From positions 10,085,113 to 10,149,112 of the forward strand of contig NC_058163.1 of NCBI RefSeq assembly GCF_020080835.1: a stretch of 64,000 nt of DNA. Direction: 5' to 3'. Shown one piece after another: positions 12,311-24,615 of the stretch; positions within the stretch are counted from its first letter, which is position 1; every line of letters begins with the position of its first letter. Below the pieces are notes generated by a model that saw only the letters and a list, made by a program, of their open reading frames with translations, did no database searches and had not been told where the DNA came from. The translations under genes were made by a program, and so were the position numbers. The DNA comes from Cotesia glomerata. Taxonomy: Eukaryota > Arthropoda > Insecta > Hymenoptera > Braconidae.

Positions 12311-12815
12311 GAAATAGGTAGTGCTTATCATACATCTTAACTCAAATCCATAATCAATTTGAGGAGTAATGTTTATAATCTATGTCCTTGATTAATATTT
12401 ATATATTTTTTTTTCTTGACTTAAGAAAATTAGTTTTTTCAAAACAGTTTCTTGGCGCAAGATTTTTTTCCTGTATATTTTTCTGTAGAGGAAGCAAATT
12501 TAGAGGAATGTTTAAGATCAAAGCAGACACTGAATACCAATATTTTATGAAATTTTTTTAATTTTTATCTACTCAAAATTTTATTGATTGATTGTTAGGA
12601 CAGTAAAAATTTGAAAACATTATTTATTTGAGGAAAAAATCCATGAAATATAAATAAACAGAATATCTCATCTACATTGCAAAGGTTATCAAAGATATTA
12701 TAATTAAATCATGATGTAGCTAAAGATGATATGAATATTGTTAAATAGTTATTGATAAATATGGGGGAACCTCCCCTACGAAAAAAATATATATGAAAAC
12801 ATATAAGCAAATATA

Positions 12816-13308
12816 CACTGAGAAAAAAGTATTTTGATAATCACAATACTTGGTATTTTGATAATCAAAATACCAAGTATTGTGATTATCAGAATATAAG
12901 TCAGTTCAAGACCTATACTCTGCGTAGTAAACTATAATATATGCGCTGTCACTGCCATCGACGTTTTAACACTAACAGTTAGTTTATTTGATTTATGCAC
13001 TGGTAAAAATAGAATTCAACTAATATTTATTATATTAGCTTGAAAAAAATTTATTATTACACTTTTAATTTTTATTTTAATTTGTTTTGTTAGCTTTATA
13101 AGTCAATTGATTTGTGCCAGTAAAGTGAGGTTATAAACATCTAATAGTCTGTTACATTGGTATACTGATAATCAGTATACCTAGGTATTGTGAAAATCAG
13201 TATACTTATTGTGATAATAAAAATACCACGTATTCTTAGTAGCACAATACCAAGTATTCTGATTATCAAAAAAAATATCCTTAGTAGCAAAATACTTTTT
13301 TCTCAGTG
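12816..13308. mobile_element. MITE with TA duplication
   Basis: TA flanks (12814-12815, 13309-13310) bound perfect inverted ends beginning CACTGAGAAAAAAGTATTTT. Subterminal words such as aataccaagtattgtgattatc occur in both orientations. It is 493 bp and non-coding. Confidence 0.8.
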
Positions 13309-13549
13309 TATGAAAAATTTATATCCCATATGTATCTAATTTATATGAATTTTTCGCCGAAAACGTACATGAACAATTTATTGTTATATTTGTCTATATG
13401 TTGGATGCATCCGTTCATATCTGAAAAAAACTTTGAAACTTTTCGAAAATCGGTAAAAGGTAATTGGCTTATTTAAGCCGTTAACTTGCCAATTTTAGTC
13501 TGTTTTCAATAACAATAATTTATATTTGTTCCATACATGAACGCATATA

Positions 13550-15357
13550 GGAGAACCTGGGGCACGAAGGCCCCCCTGGGGCACGACGGCCCTCCTCAAA
13601 AATTAGGGAAAAATTTTTTTTTTTAATTTCCCTCGTTACGACCTCTGTAATTTTTTTATAATATTTTGGACCAATATGTGATATGTGGGGCATAATGGAC
13701 CACTCGAAAAAAAAATTGTAACGAAAAAAAATTTTTTTTTTTTAAATTATGATAAATTTGTGGTAAAATGAATCAGAAAAAATTTAATTGAACTGAAAAA
13801 TTTTACAAAAAATTGAGTCATACAGGGGAGAGTGGTACACGACAGTCCCTGGCATAACGGCCCCTCTCATAAATTAGGTAAAAATTTTTTTTTCCATTTT
13901 CTGTCAAGTTATGACCTTTATGATGTTTTTATGATATTTCGGGCCAGTCTGTGATACGTGGGACATAATGGATCACTCGAAAAAAATGACAAATTTAAAG
14001 AATTCATTATTTTAGGCCTTTTCAGGTCAATGAATCAGAATGAATTTAATTAAACTGAAAAATTTAATGAAAAGTTGAATTATATAGCTTATAAAAAATT
14101 GAAAACACAAATTTTTGAAATTAAAATAGTAATAATTATATTAGGGGAACCTGGGGCACGAAGGCCCCCCTGGGGCACGACGGCCCCCCTCAAAAATTAA
14201 GTAAAAAAAATGTCACGAAAAAATTATTCTTTTTTTTTTTGAATTGTGATAAATTTAAAGAATTCTTTATTTTAGGCCTTTTTAGGTCAATGGTATTTAT
14301 CTTGGATAAAATGAATCAGAAAGAATTTAATGGAACTGAAAAATTTAACAAAAAGTTGAATTATATAACTTATAAAAACTTGAAAACACAGTTTTTTTTA
14401 ATTAAAACAGTAATTATTATATTATTAGTTATCGACCACGGTATTCTCTGCACCAGGCAGAAACTCAATCTCAAAGTTTTATTTGAATTCCTCCCAGGAT
14501 GTCTTACTCTACGCAATTCATATTTTTAATTTTGATTTGATAAAAATATAGAAAAAAAAGGTCTGGTTAAAAATATTACGTATATTAAAAGCTCAATCTG
14601 AAAACTCGTGATTTTAATCAATGTAAACTAATGTAACCAATTTATTGCTAAATAACATCTCTGTATTTTTTCTTGTACGTACGTAGGTAGGTTTAAAACC
14701 TCTAAGTACAATAAAAGAAATTAATTATATTATTAATTATTATTTGTTATAAATGTTTGATAATTAGGAAATCACATCGAGATAGTTAAATGAATATATG
14801 ATTATTCGCAATGGTCACAGACATATTCGTCAGAATAATATTCGCCAATACCTGCGCAAGAATCATGATACCATATTTATTAAAATTTTTACACTGAATC
14901 CATGACTCTGTGGATTCTGAGTAAAGACCATTGCAATAAAGACAATGGCAATCATTATTTTTACATTTCAAATATTTTTTTTTCAAGTTTTTTAATTTTA
15001 ATTTTATTTATTTTTTTCTGTTTAACTGAGGTCTTTTTTTTTTTGCTTCATTTTGATTTTTTTCCTTTGAGTTCTCGGCGATACTTAAGACTCGTAAGAA
15101 TCCTGGTTTTTCCTCGACGACGTTTTCTGGGAGGAGAATCTCTAGATTTTGATGGTAATTGTTTCAGTGAAAAAAAATTTTTTTTATATGATTTTTTGGG
15201 AAGGGGGCCGTCGTATATCCCAGAAAAAAAAATTTTTTTTCGATTTTTTCCAAAATTTCGACTGATTCATCCGAAATAGACGGAAAATAAAAGAATTTAA
15301 TGGTTAAAAGCCACAGGAAAAATCGGCTTAAGGGAGCCATCGTGCCCCAGACTCTCC
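13550..15357. mobile_element. TIR element with repeated GGGGCACGA boxes
   Basis: Ends GGAGAACCTGGGGCACGA and TCGTGCCCCAGACTCTCC are inverted and flanked by TA (13548-13549, 15358-15359). The phrase 'aacctggggcacgaaggccccc' recurs at 13552 and 14146, with a looser relative at 13826. The interior has no recognisable protein; open frames at 14239-14529 and 14902-15279 look like low-complexity translation. Confidence 0.7.
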
Positions 15358-15400
15358 TATGTCTGCATACACGGTTTTACATATATTTTTTACACGGGGG

Positions 15401-17227
15401 AACTCATCCCACTGTTCAGTACCACATGAGTGATGCGGAAATCTATGCAATGACAGATTCACTGAATGACTGACTTATCATCTGAAGTAATGGATTATGA
15501 AAAATAAAATACTACACGTACTAATTTTTAATTCGTTGCACAAGATTTTTAAATTCAACTGTGGTAATTTAATTATGTTACGTCCCGCAAAGTGAGAAGG
15601 TAAAAATTAGCATTACTATAAATTTTATTGTCCTAACAAATGAGAAACCAAATTAAGTGAAAAAATGAATTTTCAAAACATTACGTAAAACTATTATTCT
15701 GTTCATATTTAACGTCTAAATCTCACAATTAAACTTCATTGTATGCTCAGCGAAGTAGACGAGAATCGGCTAGTTAGATACAAACAGATCTATCTACACG
15801 TAATTTAATCTCAGAAAATATATAGACAACGTTCTATTCATACACACATGCGTAAAACGCGTACTTGTTGCGAGACCCAATCGAGTCTCCAGATTACTTA
15901 TGATCGTGCATGCCAATTTTGTCTCGGATACTTTCAAAATCCAGGCATTAAATTTTCATGACTATTATAATCTTGCATTTTATGATTACACACGATAATT
16001 TATATGTATTTCAGACTTGTCTAAAAATTAAAGGTGATTTTTAGGAAGTGGGGTCCACCCTATTTTCGGCCAAATATTTACTATTTTCTTGCTACGCCCA
16101 TAGTTCTTAAATTCATAGATACACAGAATGGCAAAAGCTCATCTGAAAGTCATAAGATCTGATATAATGTTTTGATATTATTTAATCTAAAAGTCCATAT
16201 GAGCTATTCAGATCGAAAATATCAACCTCAATTTAATCTAAAACGTCATAAACTTTTTTCCCGAGGATTATAAAAGTAATCACCCCAGTCATTATTTATA
16301 AATTTTCTGTGATAATTATTAACAATCAACAATTAATAATTATGAAAAAAGTGAATAGAATCATGCGATGCTTCAATGCTGTTACAAAGAAAATAAAAAT
16401 AATTATATTATGCAATTTTTAATTCTGGCTGTTACGATTATAAGCCAGGGAAAAAATCCAGATATTTAAGAAAGCTGCAATTTGCAAACTGAAATTTAAT
16501 GTTGACTGCAAAAAATACGTTCAAATTTGTTATTTTGGCTATTTAATAAAATTGAGATAATAGTTAATAACTAAGAAAAAAATACATTGATAATATTTAT
16601 ACAAAAGAAAAGTTTAGATTCCAGTTAATTGCTATGGCAACGTGGTTATTATTACTGAGAGTTACGTCTTTATTTTATTAACGTTGATGATGAGTGATAT
16701 AAATAAAAATACATAAAGATATATTTCTATATAATTGTTACTTAAAGCGTAAATTTGTATTTATGTCATACAGGGTTTTAATCATTTTTGTGATGAATAT
16801 CATTATCATTTATAATAACAATAAACACTAATTGTAAATATTTTTTTTGTCAAAAAAAAAATTGGTTGATTATTATTATGAATTACTTGATGTGCTAAAA
16901 TTAATTTAATTAAAGCTCTTTTGCAATTATATTACTAATTAATGAAGTATAATTAATATTATTTTATATAACTCGTTAAAAATGATCTCTTATTAAATAA
17001 CCTAACACGCTTGTAATAAATTGTAATTATAAACAATTTTTATGTCAATAAATTATTCAAATTTTAATAAATTGCAAAGTTTCTGAATTACCATTCTTAG
17101 TCAAACTATATAGTTATATAAACATTGTATTCGCAACCATAACTACTAAATTCTAATTTCTTCATGTAAAATTATAATTCTGTAAGTAAAACTATGAAAG
17201 AAGTTTAATGACCATAATGACTGTGTT
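15401..17227. other. AT-rich non-coding sequence
   Basis: No exon or RNA gene recognised. A fragment at 16044-16080 resembles the ends of the MITE at 1543-1790. Confidence 0.6.
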
Positions 17228-17478
17228 TAAAGGTTTGGGCTATCCCTAGAACTCCCCACTATATTTGTTCTCAAAAATATAACTTTTATTTATGCATCTT
17301 CAAACTCGAAAATTTAGTAATGGTTAGAAACCAACTTCGTGGGAATTTTTGAATTATGATATCTCCCGAACAAATTAACTGATTTCCATGTAGTGTTTAA
17401 AAATCGACGTCGTTTTTTTAGGTTGAGAAATGATTAAATGATAGGAGCGATCGGTAAAATAGCTTTAATTATGAGAGG

Positions 17479-17545
<67 letters not shown>

Positions 17546-17690
17546 CGACATCCTCGTAAAAATAGTGAGAACTTCCTAGGACCTCAAAACGTAAAAATCT
17601 GATAAGAGATACATTTCCCAATATCGGGGTGAAACCAACAACTTTCCAATTTATGCAAATCATTAGTTTTCATAGCCAAAAGATAATGGT
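17228..17690 (+). repeat. diverged copy of the CA-bearing repeat family
   Basis: It follows the family order in weakened form: 'ggctatccctagaactcccc', 'gatatctcccgaacaaattaactgattt', a (CA)n tract, then 'cctcaaaacgtaaaaatctgat'. It lacks the clear inverted ends of copies 1 and 2. Confidence 0.6.
17481..17544 (+). repeat. (AC)n microsatellite
   Basis: About 32 AC units in the repeat copy at 17228-17690. Confidence 0.95.
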
Positions 17691-18355
17691 TAATTTCAAA
17701 TTTATCGTCTTATTATTTAATTTGTTCTTATAGAATTAGAATCATTCATATAGTCCAAAAAATTTAAGAAAAATATGACATCTATAGATGTTTCATATAT
17801 AAAAACTTTATTTCTTAAAACTTGATTCGAGAGAAAACTTTAAGTTTGTTAATAATTAACTTATAGCTATATCATATTATTTGTTAGTAGTACTTTGTTA
17901 ACTCAGCGTCTCTACCTGTTGACATTCATACAATATATTCCAGTAGAACCGGAATACAACGTAAGTTTGTAATTAGTGCGTACGTAATATGGAATTTGAA
18001 CATAATTCGTAGTTGAAACTGCATCATTGTTAATTGCTATTCAGGAAAAATACCTCGCGTGACTCACGATTGCAAGATTACTAATATTGAAAAATTGACT
18101 TTATGATAGTAATTTTTATAAAAACTGAATCATTTGAAGGCCAATTTGTCGAGACTATATAAGATAGTTGAGCAGATAACATGTACTCAGAAGTAAACAG
18201 TTTGTAGTGACTATTCGAGTGCAGTGAATATTCGCAAATAATTTGATCTACTATAACACATGATGTCATCAGTTGCGACGACCGGAAGCAAAGATAACAG
18301 TGTAATCATAATATGCTTATTTTCACAATCCAAAACAAAGAATTAAGTTAATGAT
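17691..18355. other. AT-rich non-coding sequence
   Basis: No gene or element ends recognised. Confidence 0.6.
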
Positions 18356-18420
18356 GCGTGTGTGTGCGTGTGCGTGTGTGTGTATGTGTGTGTGCGCGTG
18401 TATGTGTGTGCGTGTGTGTG
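18356..18420 (+). repeat. imperfect (TG)n / (ACAY)n microsatellite at the 3' junction of the R1-clade element
   Basis: TG units interrupted by C and A variants (gcgtgtgtgtgcgtgtgcg...). It abuts the poly(T) that represents the element's poly(A) tail. The other side of the element is flanked by the same kind of tract in the same orientation. Confidence 0.9.
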
Positions 18421-18651
18421 TTTTTTTTTTTTTTTTTTTTTTAGAGGAGGTCAAATACATTTACGTATAACAGGACGAGATGTTTGTCCTGGGTATGTCG
18501 GACTTGGAAGTCAATATTATTGACAACAATACCGACTAAACATCCTCCTCTCTCTTTCCCCATAGATGTTACGGGGAAGACTGGATCGGGACCGCGTTAG
18601 CATTACTTCAATCCAGTCCGTGTTGCGTCTCACGACGGTTGCTCCTAGTTA

Positions 18652-21600
18652 CTATTCTCTTTCTGCGATTTTTTCCTTTAAAAGACGCTGCGCATAGGCT
18701 GCGACAGCTGACCAGTTATCTTCTTTTTTGATCATGCAGGTTACTAAGCTCTCAGGGGAGAGCGTGGTGCCAATAGTTTCATCAGTACTGCTTTTGTAGT
18801 CCTTCCACCGGTCACATTCAAAGAACGTGTGCTCGACGTTGTCAATTTTGTCTGGGCAGTATTTGCACGTTGGTGTGCCGTGCAGTCCCATCTTAAAAAG
18901 ATAGGCATTGAAATGCCCATGTCCCGTCAATAGCTGGCTCAAGAAAAAGTCCGTTTCTCCGTATTCCAGAGAAAGCCAGACGTTGATGTTTGGGATCAGG
19001 CGTGCCATCCATCTGCCTGTCTCTCCCAATGTCCATCGGTCCTGCCACTCTTGTTGCGTTCCCGCCTTTATCCTCGTTCTTGCATTCTTCATATTTTCGT
19101 CACTGTTTTTAGCGTCATATAGTTTCGCTCTCTCAAACGCGAGTAGGTCGATGGGTGCGGCTCCCGCAATGACTAATATAGCCGCCTCGGAAACCGTTCG
19201 ATAGGCGCAGGCAACCCTGAGAGCGCCTCGCCGCTGCACTGCCGCTATTTTTCGTCGTTAGGTCTTCTGTTTCAATATGCCTGCCCATACTTCTGCTCCA
19301 TAAAGCAGTACTGAGTGGACTACTTCTAGAAGAACTCTTCTCTTTTTGGTTCTTGGTCCCATAGTGTTGGTCATGATTCTTGCTAGGCTAGACACCGTCT
19401 TGCTGGCTTTCTTGCATGCACTGTCAAGGTGTTCGCGGAAAGATAGTTTCTCGTCTATCATTAGCCCTAGATAGCGCAGGGCCCTTGTCGACGTCAGTGT
19501 TGTTCCTTCCATGTCCACAGCGAATGGTTTTGAGAACCATTTTTGACGTGTCAGAACAACCATCTCGGTTTTATGCTTGACAAGTTTCAGGTGGTGTTAA
19601 TCAAGCCAGGTCTCGACGGCGTCAATGGTTTCTCGAACCACACTGTAAAAAAAAAACCGGTGTGTCCATGCGGTGTACGGTGTTAAAAATTCCGGTGTTA
19701 AATTCAACACCGAAATCGGTGTAGTAGTAACACCGTTCGCGGTGTAAATATTTTTTTTCGGTGTTAAATCGGTGTTGATAATATTTTAACTAACACAATT
19801 TTTATAATTGAACTTTTCATGTTTAATAATTAAAGGTAAATAATAAAAAAAAATTAATATTTAATTTAGAAAGTTTAAAATAATAAAATATTAAGTAGAT
19901 CAAAATTTTTGATTAAAATAAATACACTGTAAAAAATTTCGATGTAAAAATGACATCATATAAATAATCGAAAACTCCAAAATAGTGGATTTTAGTAATT
20001 ATTTCATAATTTTTAAGTATTTTTTTTAAGATTTTCGGAATACTTCTAAGATAATTTTAGAATCAATGAAATTTATTTGAAGCAATTTAGTTGAAATCTT
20101 GTCCTAAAATTTTATGTGGAACCTTATTTGAATAATCTTAAAACATTTTTTTAACTATTTGAGAACAAATTTTGAATACTTTTGAGATATTTTTCTGATA
20201 TTTTTGAGATATTTTTCGGATATTTTTGAGACAATTTTGGAACATTTCTTGAACAGTTTTAGAGTGTTTTTACAACAAATTTGAAACATTTTTAGAACAA
20301 TTTTGAATGTTTTTTAAATGATTTTCATAGAGATAATTTATTTTTGCACAGCTGTAGATTTGTCATGTTTAAAACATCTATTATATTATGAGAAACATCA
20401 TGGTTACGATAAAAATAATTATTATATTGTTCCTAAACATTTAATATTGTAAATGTTATTTAACTTGTTGTATAACATTCATTAAATCGATTTCTGCGTA
20501 ATTTTATAAATTAAAAATTCTTAAATAAATGTTAGTTGTCTCATTTTGATAAATATTGAATATTAATTGTGTTTTATGGATCATGTAATATTCATACTCC
20601 GATATGGTGTAAATTTATTCTACTGTTACACCGGTATTACACCGTTTTAACACCGCAAAAGAGCACCGCTACACCGGTGTTACATAGCGGTGTTAAAATG
20701 AGTCCATTTTAACACCGCTTTTTTTACAGTGCAGTAATTCGGCCTCTTCTACGCTGTCTACTACTATCGTGGCCGCAACATCGTCTGCAAAGCCCGTTAG
20801 CTCTACTTGCTTTGGTAACGAGATTTCAAGAAGCTCGTCGTAGTCCGCATTCCATAGATCGGGCCCCATTATTGAGCCTTGCGGTACGCCAGCCGTTATG
20901 GCGTATTCTTGTGGGCCTTCCGTAGTTTCCACTATTAGCTTTCTTTCGTCCAGGTAGTTGTCGACTAGTGCCAGATTCTCTGGCTCCGCGTCAAACTTGT
21001 GCTCCAGAGCATCTAAAATGTCTCTCCAGTTTGCGCTGTTAAATGCGTTTTTGACACCTAGCGTGAGGAGGAGACATACTTTACGAGCTTTGAGGCTACC
21101 AGACCATGCTTGTGTTGCTGTCTTTATAACTTTCTCGATCGCTCCGACTGTCGAACGACCTTTTCGGAAGCCATGCTGGTTGGTGGCAAAACCTCCAGCA
21201 CGGTCGATGTCGTTGCGGTCTCCCTTGTATGAGCTTCTCGAGCAGTTTTCCAGCAATGTCTAGCATACAGAGTGGTCTAAACGACGAAGGTGTTACGGGG
21301 GTTCTCTTTCCTTTGTCTAAGAGAACCAATCTCTGCCGCTTCCAGACAGCGGGGAACGTGCCAGTTGCCAAGCATGCGTTGTAGGTGTTCAGGAGTATGT
21401 CTGGGTGTTCCAGGACTACAATCTTGATCACCGCTGCCGGGATGCCATCAGGTCTAGATGCCTTTCCTGTTTTGAGTGACTTGGTCGCGTCTTGTAGTTC
21501 CTTAGTTGTGAAGGGTGTTCCTTCGCTGTTTTTAGCGTAGTGTTTCTTCTCCCGCGGCGGGTGTTTGGGGAAAAGCTCCGCTACAATGCTGTCCATTAAG

Positions 21601-22705
21601 ACAGGAGACTTCGGCGCTTTTGGTGAAGCATTTCCAAGTCGTTTGGTGACAATTTGATAGGCTTTGCCCCAGATGTCCTTGTCGAGATCATTACAGATCT
21701 GTTTCCACAATATCGCTTTTCTTGCTTTAATGACTCGGTTTAGCGTTACAAGTCCTCGCTTGGGGAACGTTTCGCGGCTCTCGTTGCGCGGCGACGTAGC
21801 TTATGACATCTTTTGCGAAGTTCTGCTATGTCTGTTGACCACCAGTACGCTGGCCTGTGGAAACTCCTATTTTTCAGCCGCGGCATAGAGGCGTCACATG
21901 CGGCAGCAATCTCCTTCATCATATTTAGCACTGTCTTTTCCGTCTCGCTGCAGGTATCCGGAGTCGGGTTGTTCTGAAGGACAGACCAGCTTCGTGCAAG
22001 TGAAGCTCGCAATGCCTCTGGATCAAGCCTTCTGGCATTCCACTTCCGCTTAGAAAGGTCGCGTTGTGAAACCGGAGTAGATGACAATCCAACGTTGAAT
22101 GTCACAAACTGGTGGTCACTGCCACTGTATTCTTCGGATACAGTCCAGTTTTCGATCATGTTGGCAGTCCTTGGAGTCGCCAACGAAATGTCGAGGATGG
22201 ACTCTTGGTACCCTGGTCTTCTAAAGGTCGTGGTGCTCCCGGTGTTCAGCACTATCAGGTCGAGTCTAGCCGCGACTTCAGCGACCTCGTTACCTCTGGT
22301 GTCGGAGAAAGCAGCGCCCCACTCAGCCGATTTAGCGTTGAAGTCTCCGGCTACCATGACTTCGCCGTTGAACTTAGTGACCGCATCTTCTATATTTGCC
22401 AGTTTCTGTCGGAACATACTAATCCCTTCGTTAGATGAGAGATAGACGCTCATGAAGTAGGTTGTGGGGGTTTGAATCCAGACAAAACCTGCTCCACTTC
22501 CGCTGTTGTTGACGGTAACGTTTTTTGTGTTCACAATCCAAATTGCTGCCGTGCCAGTTTCGTCTGCGAACCAAGTTTTACCTTCGATGTTTAGATATTG
22601 CTCGCAGATAAAGCAGACGTCGATTTTATCTTCAAAGACACGCTGGCGCAGCAGGTTTTGAGCCAAGGCGCACTTATTCAGGTTGCCTTGTAGTATGCGT
22701 GTCAT
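18652..22705 (-). pseudogene. ORF2 of the R1-clade element (endonuclease / reverse transcriptase), broken
   Basis: The start is the ATG at 22705-22703 (MTRILQGNLN), overlapping the ORF1 stop. The endonuclease domain shows AGDFNAKSAEWG and SGSDHQFV. The reverse transcriptase shows GVPQGSIMGP and the FADDVAA active site. The C-terminus has CKYCPDKIDNVEHTFFEC, the Cys/His motif usual for this clade. Frameshifts lie near 21735 and 21230. The TIR element at 19641-20731 splits the frame. In-frame stops follow at about 19600 (WLD-stop-HHLK) and at 19258-19260. The domain-A catalytic Asp expected in LTLDVKNAFN is Gly (codon 21056-21058). It cannot make an active enzyme. Confidence 0.85.
19641..20731. 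mobile_element. TIR element inserted in ORF2 of the R1-clade element
   Basis: The ends CACTGTAAAAAAAA and TTTTTTTACAGTG are inverted. Both subterminal zones are packed with ggtgtta / taacacc words, and the AT-rich interior encodes nothing. A 2-bp duplication (CA) flanks it. Removing it with one CA restores an uninterrupted frame reading EEAELLVRETIDAVETWLD across the junction, which fixes both ends exactly. The CACTG ends and 2-bp duplication would fit a CMC (CACTA-like) mobiliser; that is inference. Confidence 0.85.
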
Positions 22706-24210
22706 TTCTGCCCTCTCTTGGTTTCTGCAACTGCTGTGCGGAATGCCCTGCAAACTCCAGTGCCAGAAATATGGCATAGACCATCCTGGGCATCTTTGTC
22801 CGGAGCACAAAGGAAGCATTTTGGCTTCTCCGTGCAGTTTACGGCCTTGTGGTTCTCTCCGCCACATTTGTAGCAGCACCTGCTTTTGTTTGGTCCCGCA
22901 CACTGGCGTGTTTGGTGTCCAAAACTAAGACATTTAAAACAGCGGGTTACTTTTGCAACTGGGCGTATACGACAGTTCACCCAACCGATCTTTATATAGG
23001 CTTTGTCAAGGGCCTTAATCGCACTGGCCTCGTCTACTTCGCAGAAGGCTGCCCGATTTCCTCGTGGTGTGGGTTTTGTCAAATTTACCCGTTTGACCTC
23101 CAGGCTGTCAGTGAATTCACGTTTGAGTGCTTCACGGACTTCGCTCTCGGTAGGGATTTCGTCCAAGTCGAGGATCTCGATCGTTGTTGTTGGTGTTAGC
23201 ATCTTGACCGTGCCGATGTTTGCAGTGGCTGATCTTACTGCATCGGTGAAAGCCTTGCTGTCTTCGGTCTTTCGAGCCATTTCAAGGAGAACGCCTCCGT
23301 GTTTCGTCTTTTTAATAGACTTTATGTCTACGCCCGTCTTGACAGAGCTTACCTTGGCCTTGATTTCCTTTAGGATATCGGCATAAGTTTAGCCGTCTAC
23401 TGCTTAGACAAGAACAGCCTTAGTTCTTGTCTTCTTTCTCCTTGGTTTCTTAGAGACACCCTTACTTGGCTGGTTTTGAGCTTTATTCTGGGGAGCCGCT
23501 GTTTCATGCTCTTTTTCCTTCTTCTTCCTATTTCGGTCCACTGTAGTCCAGACGTCCTCCCGGGCTGTCTTTTTCTGTGGTGGCTTCTCGATTATTGAAG
23601 AAGGGCTGGGCGTGGACAGCTGCCTCTTCTTGTTATTGTCCTTTCCTTGCTGTGGTAATTTTTTAGGAGTGACCAAAGATGGCTGTGGTTTTTTGGTCAG
23701 ACTCGGAGTTGTTTGGGTCGTTGAGGCCGACATGCCTGGTGATTTGTTGGCTAACCTATATGCTGTAGTGATAGATGTAACCAATTTTCTAATCTCATGA
23801 TGGAGATTCTTCTTGTCTTTTATAAACTCGGCTAACTCTTCGATCTTGATGCCGAGCCTCTCCATTGGTGACTGTTGGCCTGTCACGGTCGGTACAGAGT
23901 TGATTCTTCCTCGGTAGGTTTGATTAGTGACAGGAGCAAAAGCTCCTCCACTTTTTGGAGGAATGTTGCTCAGCTGTCCGTTCTCTGCCATCTGGGCTGA
24001 TTTCGTACTCCCTGTAACCTTGCTAGCATTGCTAGACAGCAGAGCCATGGGGTCTACTCTGCTGTTCAAACGGTCGCTTGATAACGACGAGTTCAGGCCC
24101 GTTTGCACGCCTTCCCTCGCCGGCACTGAGGTATCCCCCCTCTGCACCATAGACGATGTTTGAAATTGATCTGGCATTTTCATATCATCTTTTGCTAGGT
24201 TTTGGTCCAT
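22702..24210 (-). pseudogene. ORF1 of the R1-clade element (nucleic-acid-binding, gag-like), two in-frame stops
   Basis: The likely start is the ATG at 24210-24208 (MDQNLAKDD); the frame is open a little further upstream without another ATG. The N-terminal half is Ser/Thr/Pro-rich and ends in a basic stretch (KKPRRKKTRTK). Two TAA codons (23404-23406 and 23389-23391) interrupt the same frame. After them comes the conserved region with CCHC knuckles CFKCLSFGHQTRQC and CYKCGGENHKAVNC and a third, partial knuckle beginning CFLC. Proteins of this kind bind the element's RNA. The TGA stop (22704-22702) overlaps the ORF2 ATG in an ATGA arrangement. Confidence 0.8.
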
Positions 24211-24324
24211 CCCGAGTATTCTATTTCCTCGGTACCCGACACATCTGACGTGCACATATGCCGGGCATTCTCCTATCCGCCACCTGGGGAGGCGCCCGAT
24301 GCGGGACCCAGCAAGCCCGACACG

Positions 24325-24327
<3 letters not shown>

Positions 24328-24403
<76 letters not shown>
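24328..24403 (+). repeat. (GT)n microsatellite at the 5' junction of the R1-clade element
   Basis: About 38 perfect GT units directly next to the element's 5' end. Together with 18356-18420 it represents the split target. Confidence 0.95.
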
Positions 24404-24411
<8 letters not shown>

Positions 24412-24615
24412 AAAAAATTTACTTTCTTTTTTATTAGTGTTTTATAAAAAATTTTAAGTATCAATATAAAAATTAATAAATTGAATGATTAATTAAATGA
24501 AATTAAAATTTTAAAAGATGTGTAATTAAATAATACTAGTAATTTTATTCATGTCAAGTGATACCACGACTATAAATCATACCGACATCTGATTTTCGGA
24601 AACGTGTAGTACACA

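Larger units (their letters stand above)
12773..15400. mobile_element. outer TIR element hosting two nested elements
   Basis: The left end CCCCTACGAAAAAAATATAT pairs with the right end ATATATTTTTTACACGGGGG. Once the insertions at 12816-13308 and 13550-15357 are removed, a short AT-rich core with atatg words remains. The CCCCTACG start resembles the element at 61061-61958, so both may belong to one family. I could not find a clean target duplication. Confidence 0.5.
18421..24327 (-). mobile_element. decayed R1-clade non-LTR retrotransposon inserted in a TG/AC microsatellite
   Basis: Reading on the minus strand, the element has a short 5' UTR, ORF1 with zinc knuckles, ORF2 with an AP-type endonuclease, reverse transcriptase and a C-terminal Cys/His motif, a ~200-base 3' UTR, and a 22-base poly(A) tail (T run at 18421-18442). 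Domain order and the overlapping ORF1/ORF2 junction match the R1 clade (R1, TRAS, SART, Waldo, Mino). Both flanks are (TG)n in the same orientation, which fits the AC/ACAY-repeat targeting known for Waldo- and Mino-type elements. Its sequence is much richer in G and C than the surroundings. It is inactive: several in-frame stops, two frameshifts, a lost catalytic residue and a 1.1-kb insertion at 19641-20731. Confidence 0.85.

Noticed and set aside
18908..21263. Plus-strand frames at 18908-19204 and 20958-21263
   Set aside because: Antisense to conserved ORF2 motifs; no independent support.
22095..23386. Long plus-strand frames opposite the R1-clade ORFs
   Set aside because: They are antisense shadows of the GC-richer retrotransposon ORFs with no recognisable domain.
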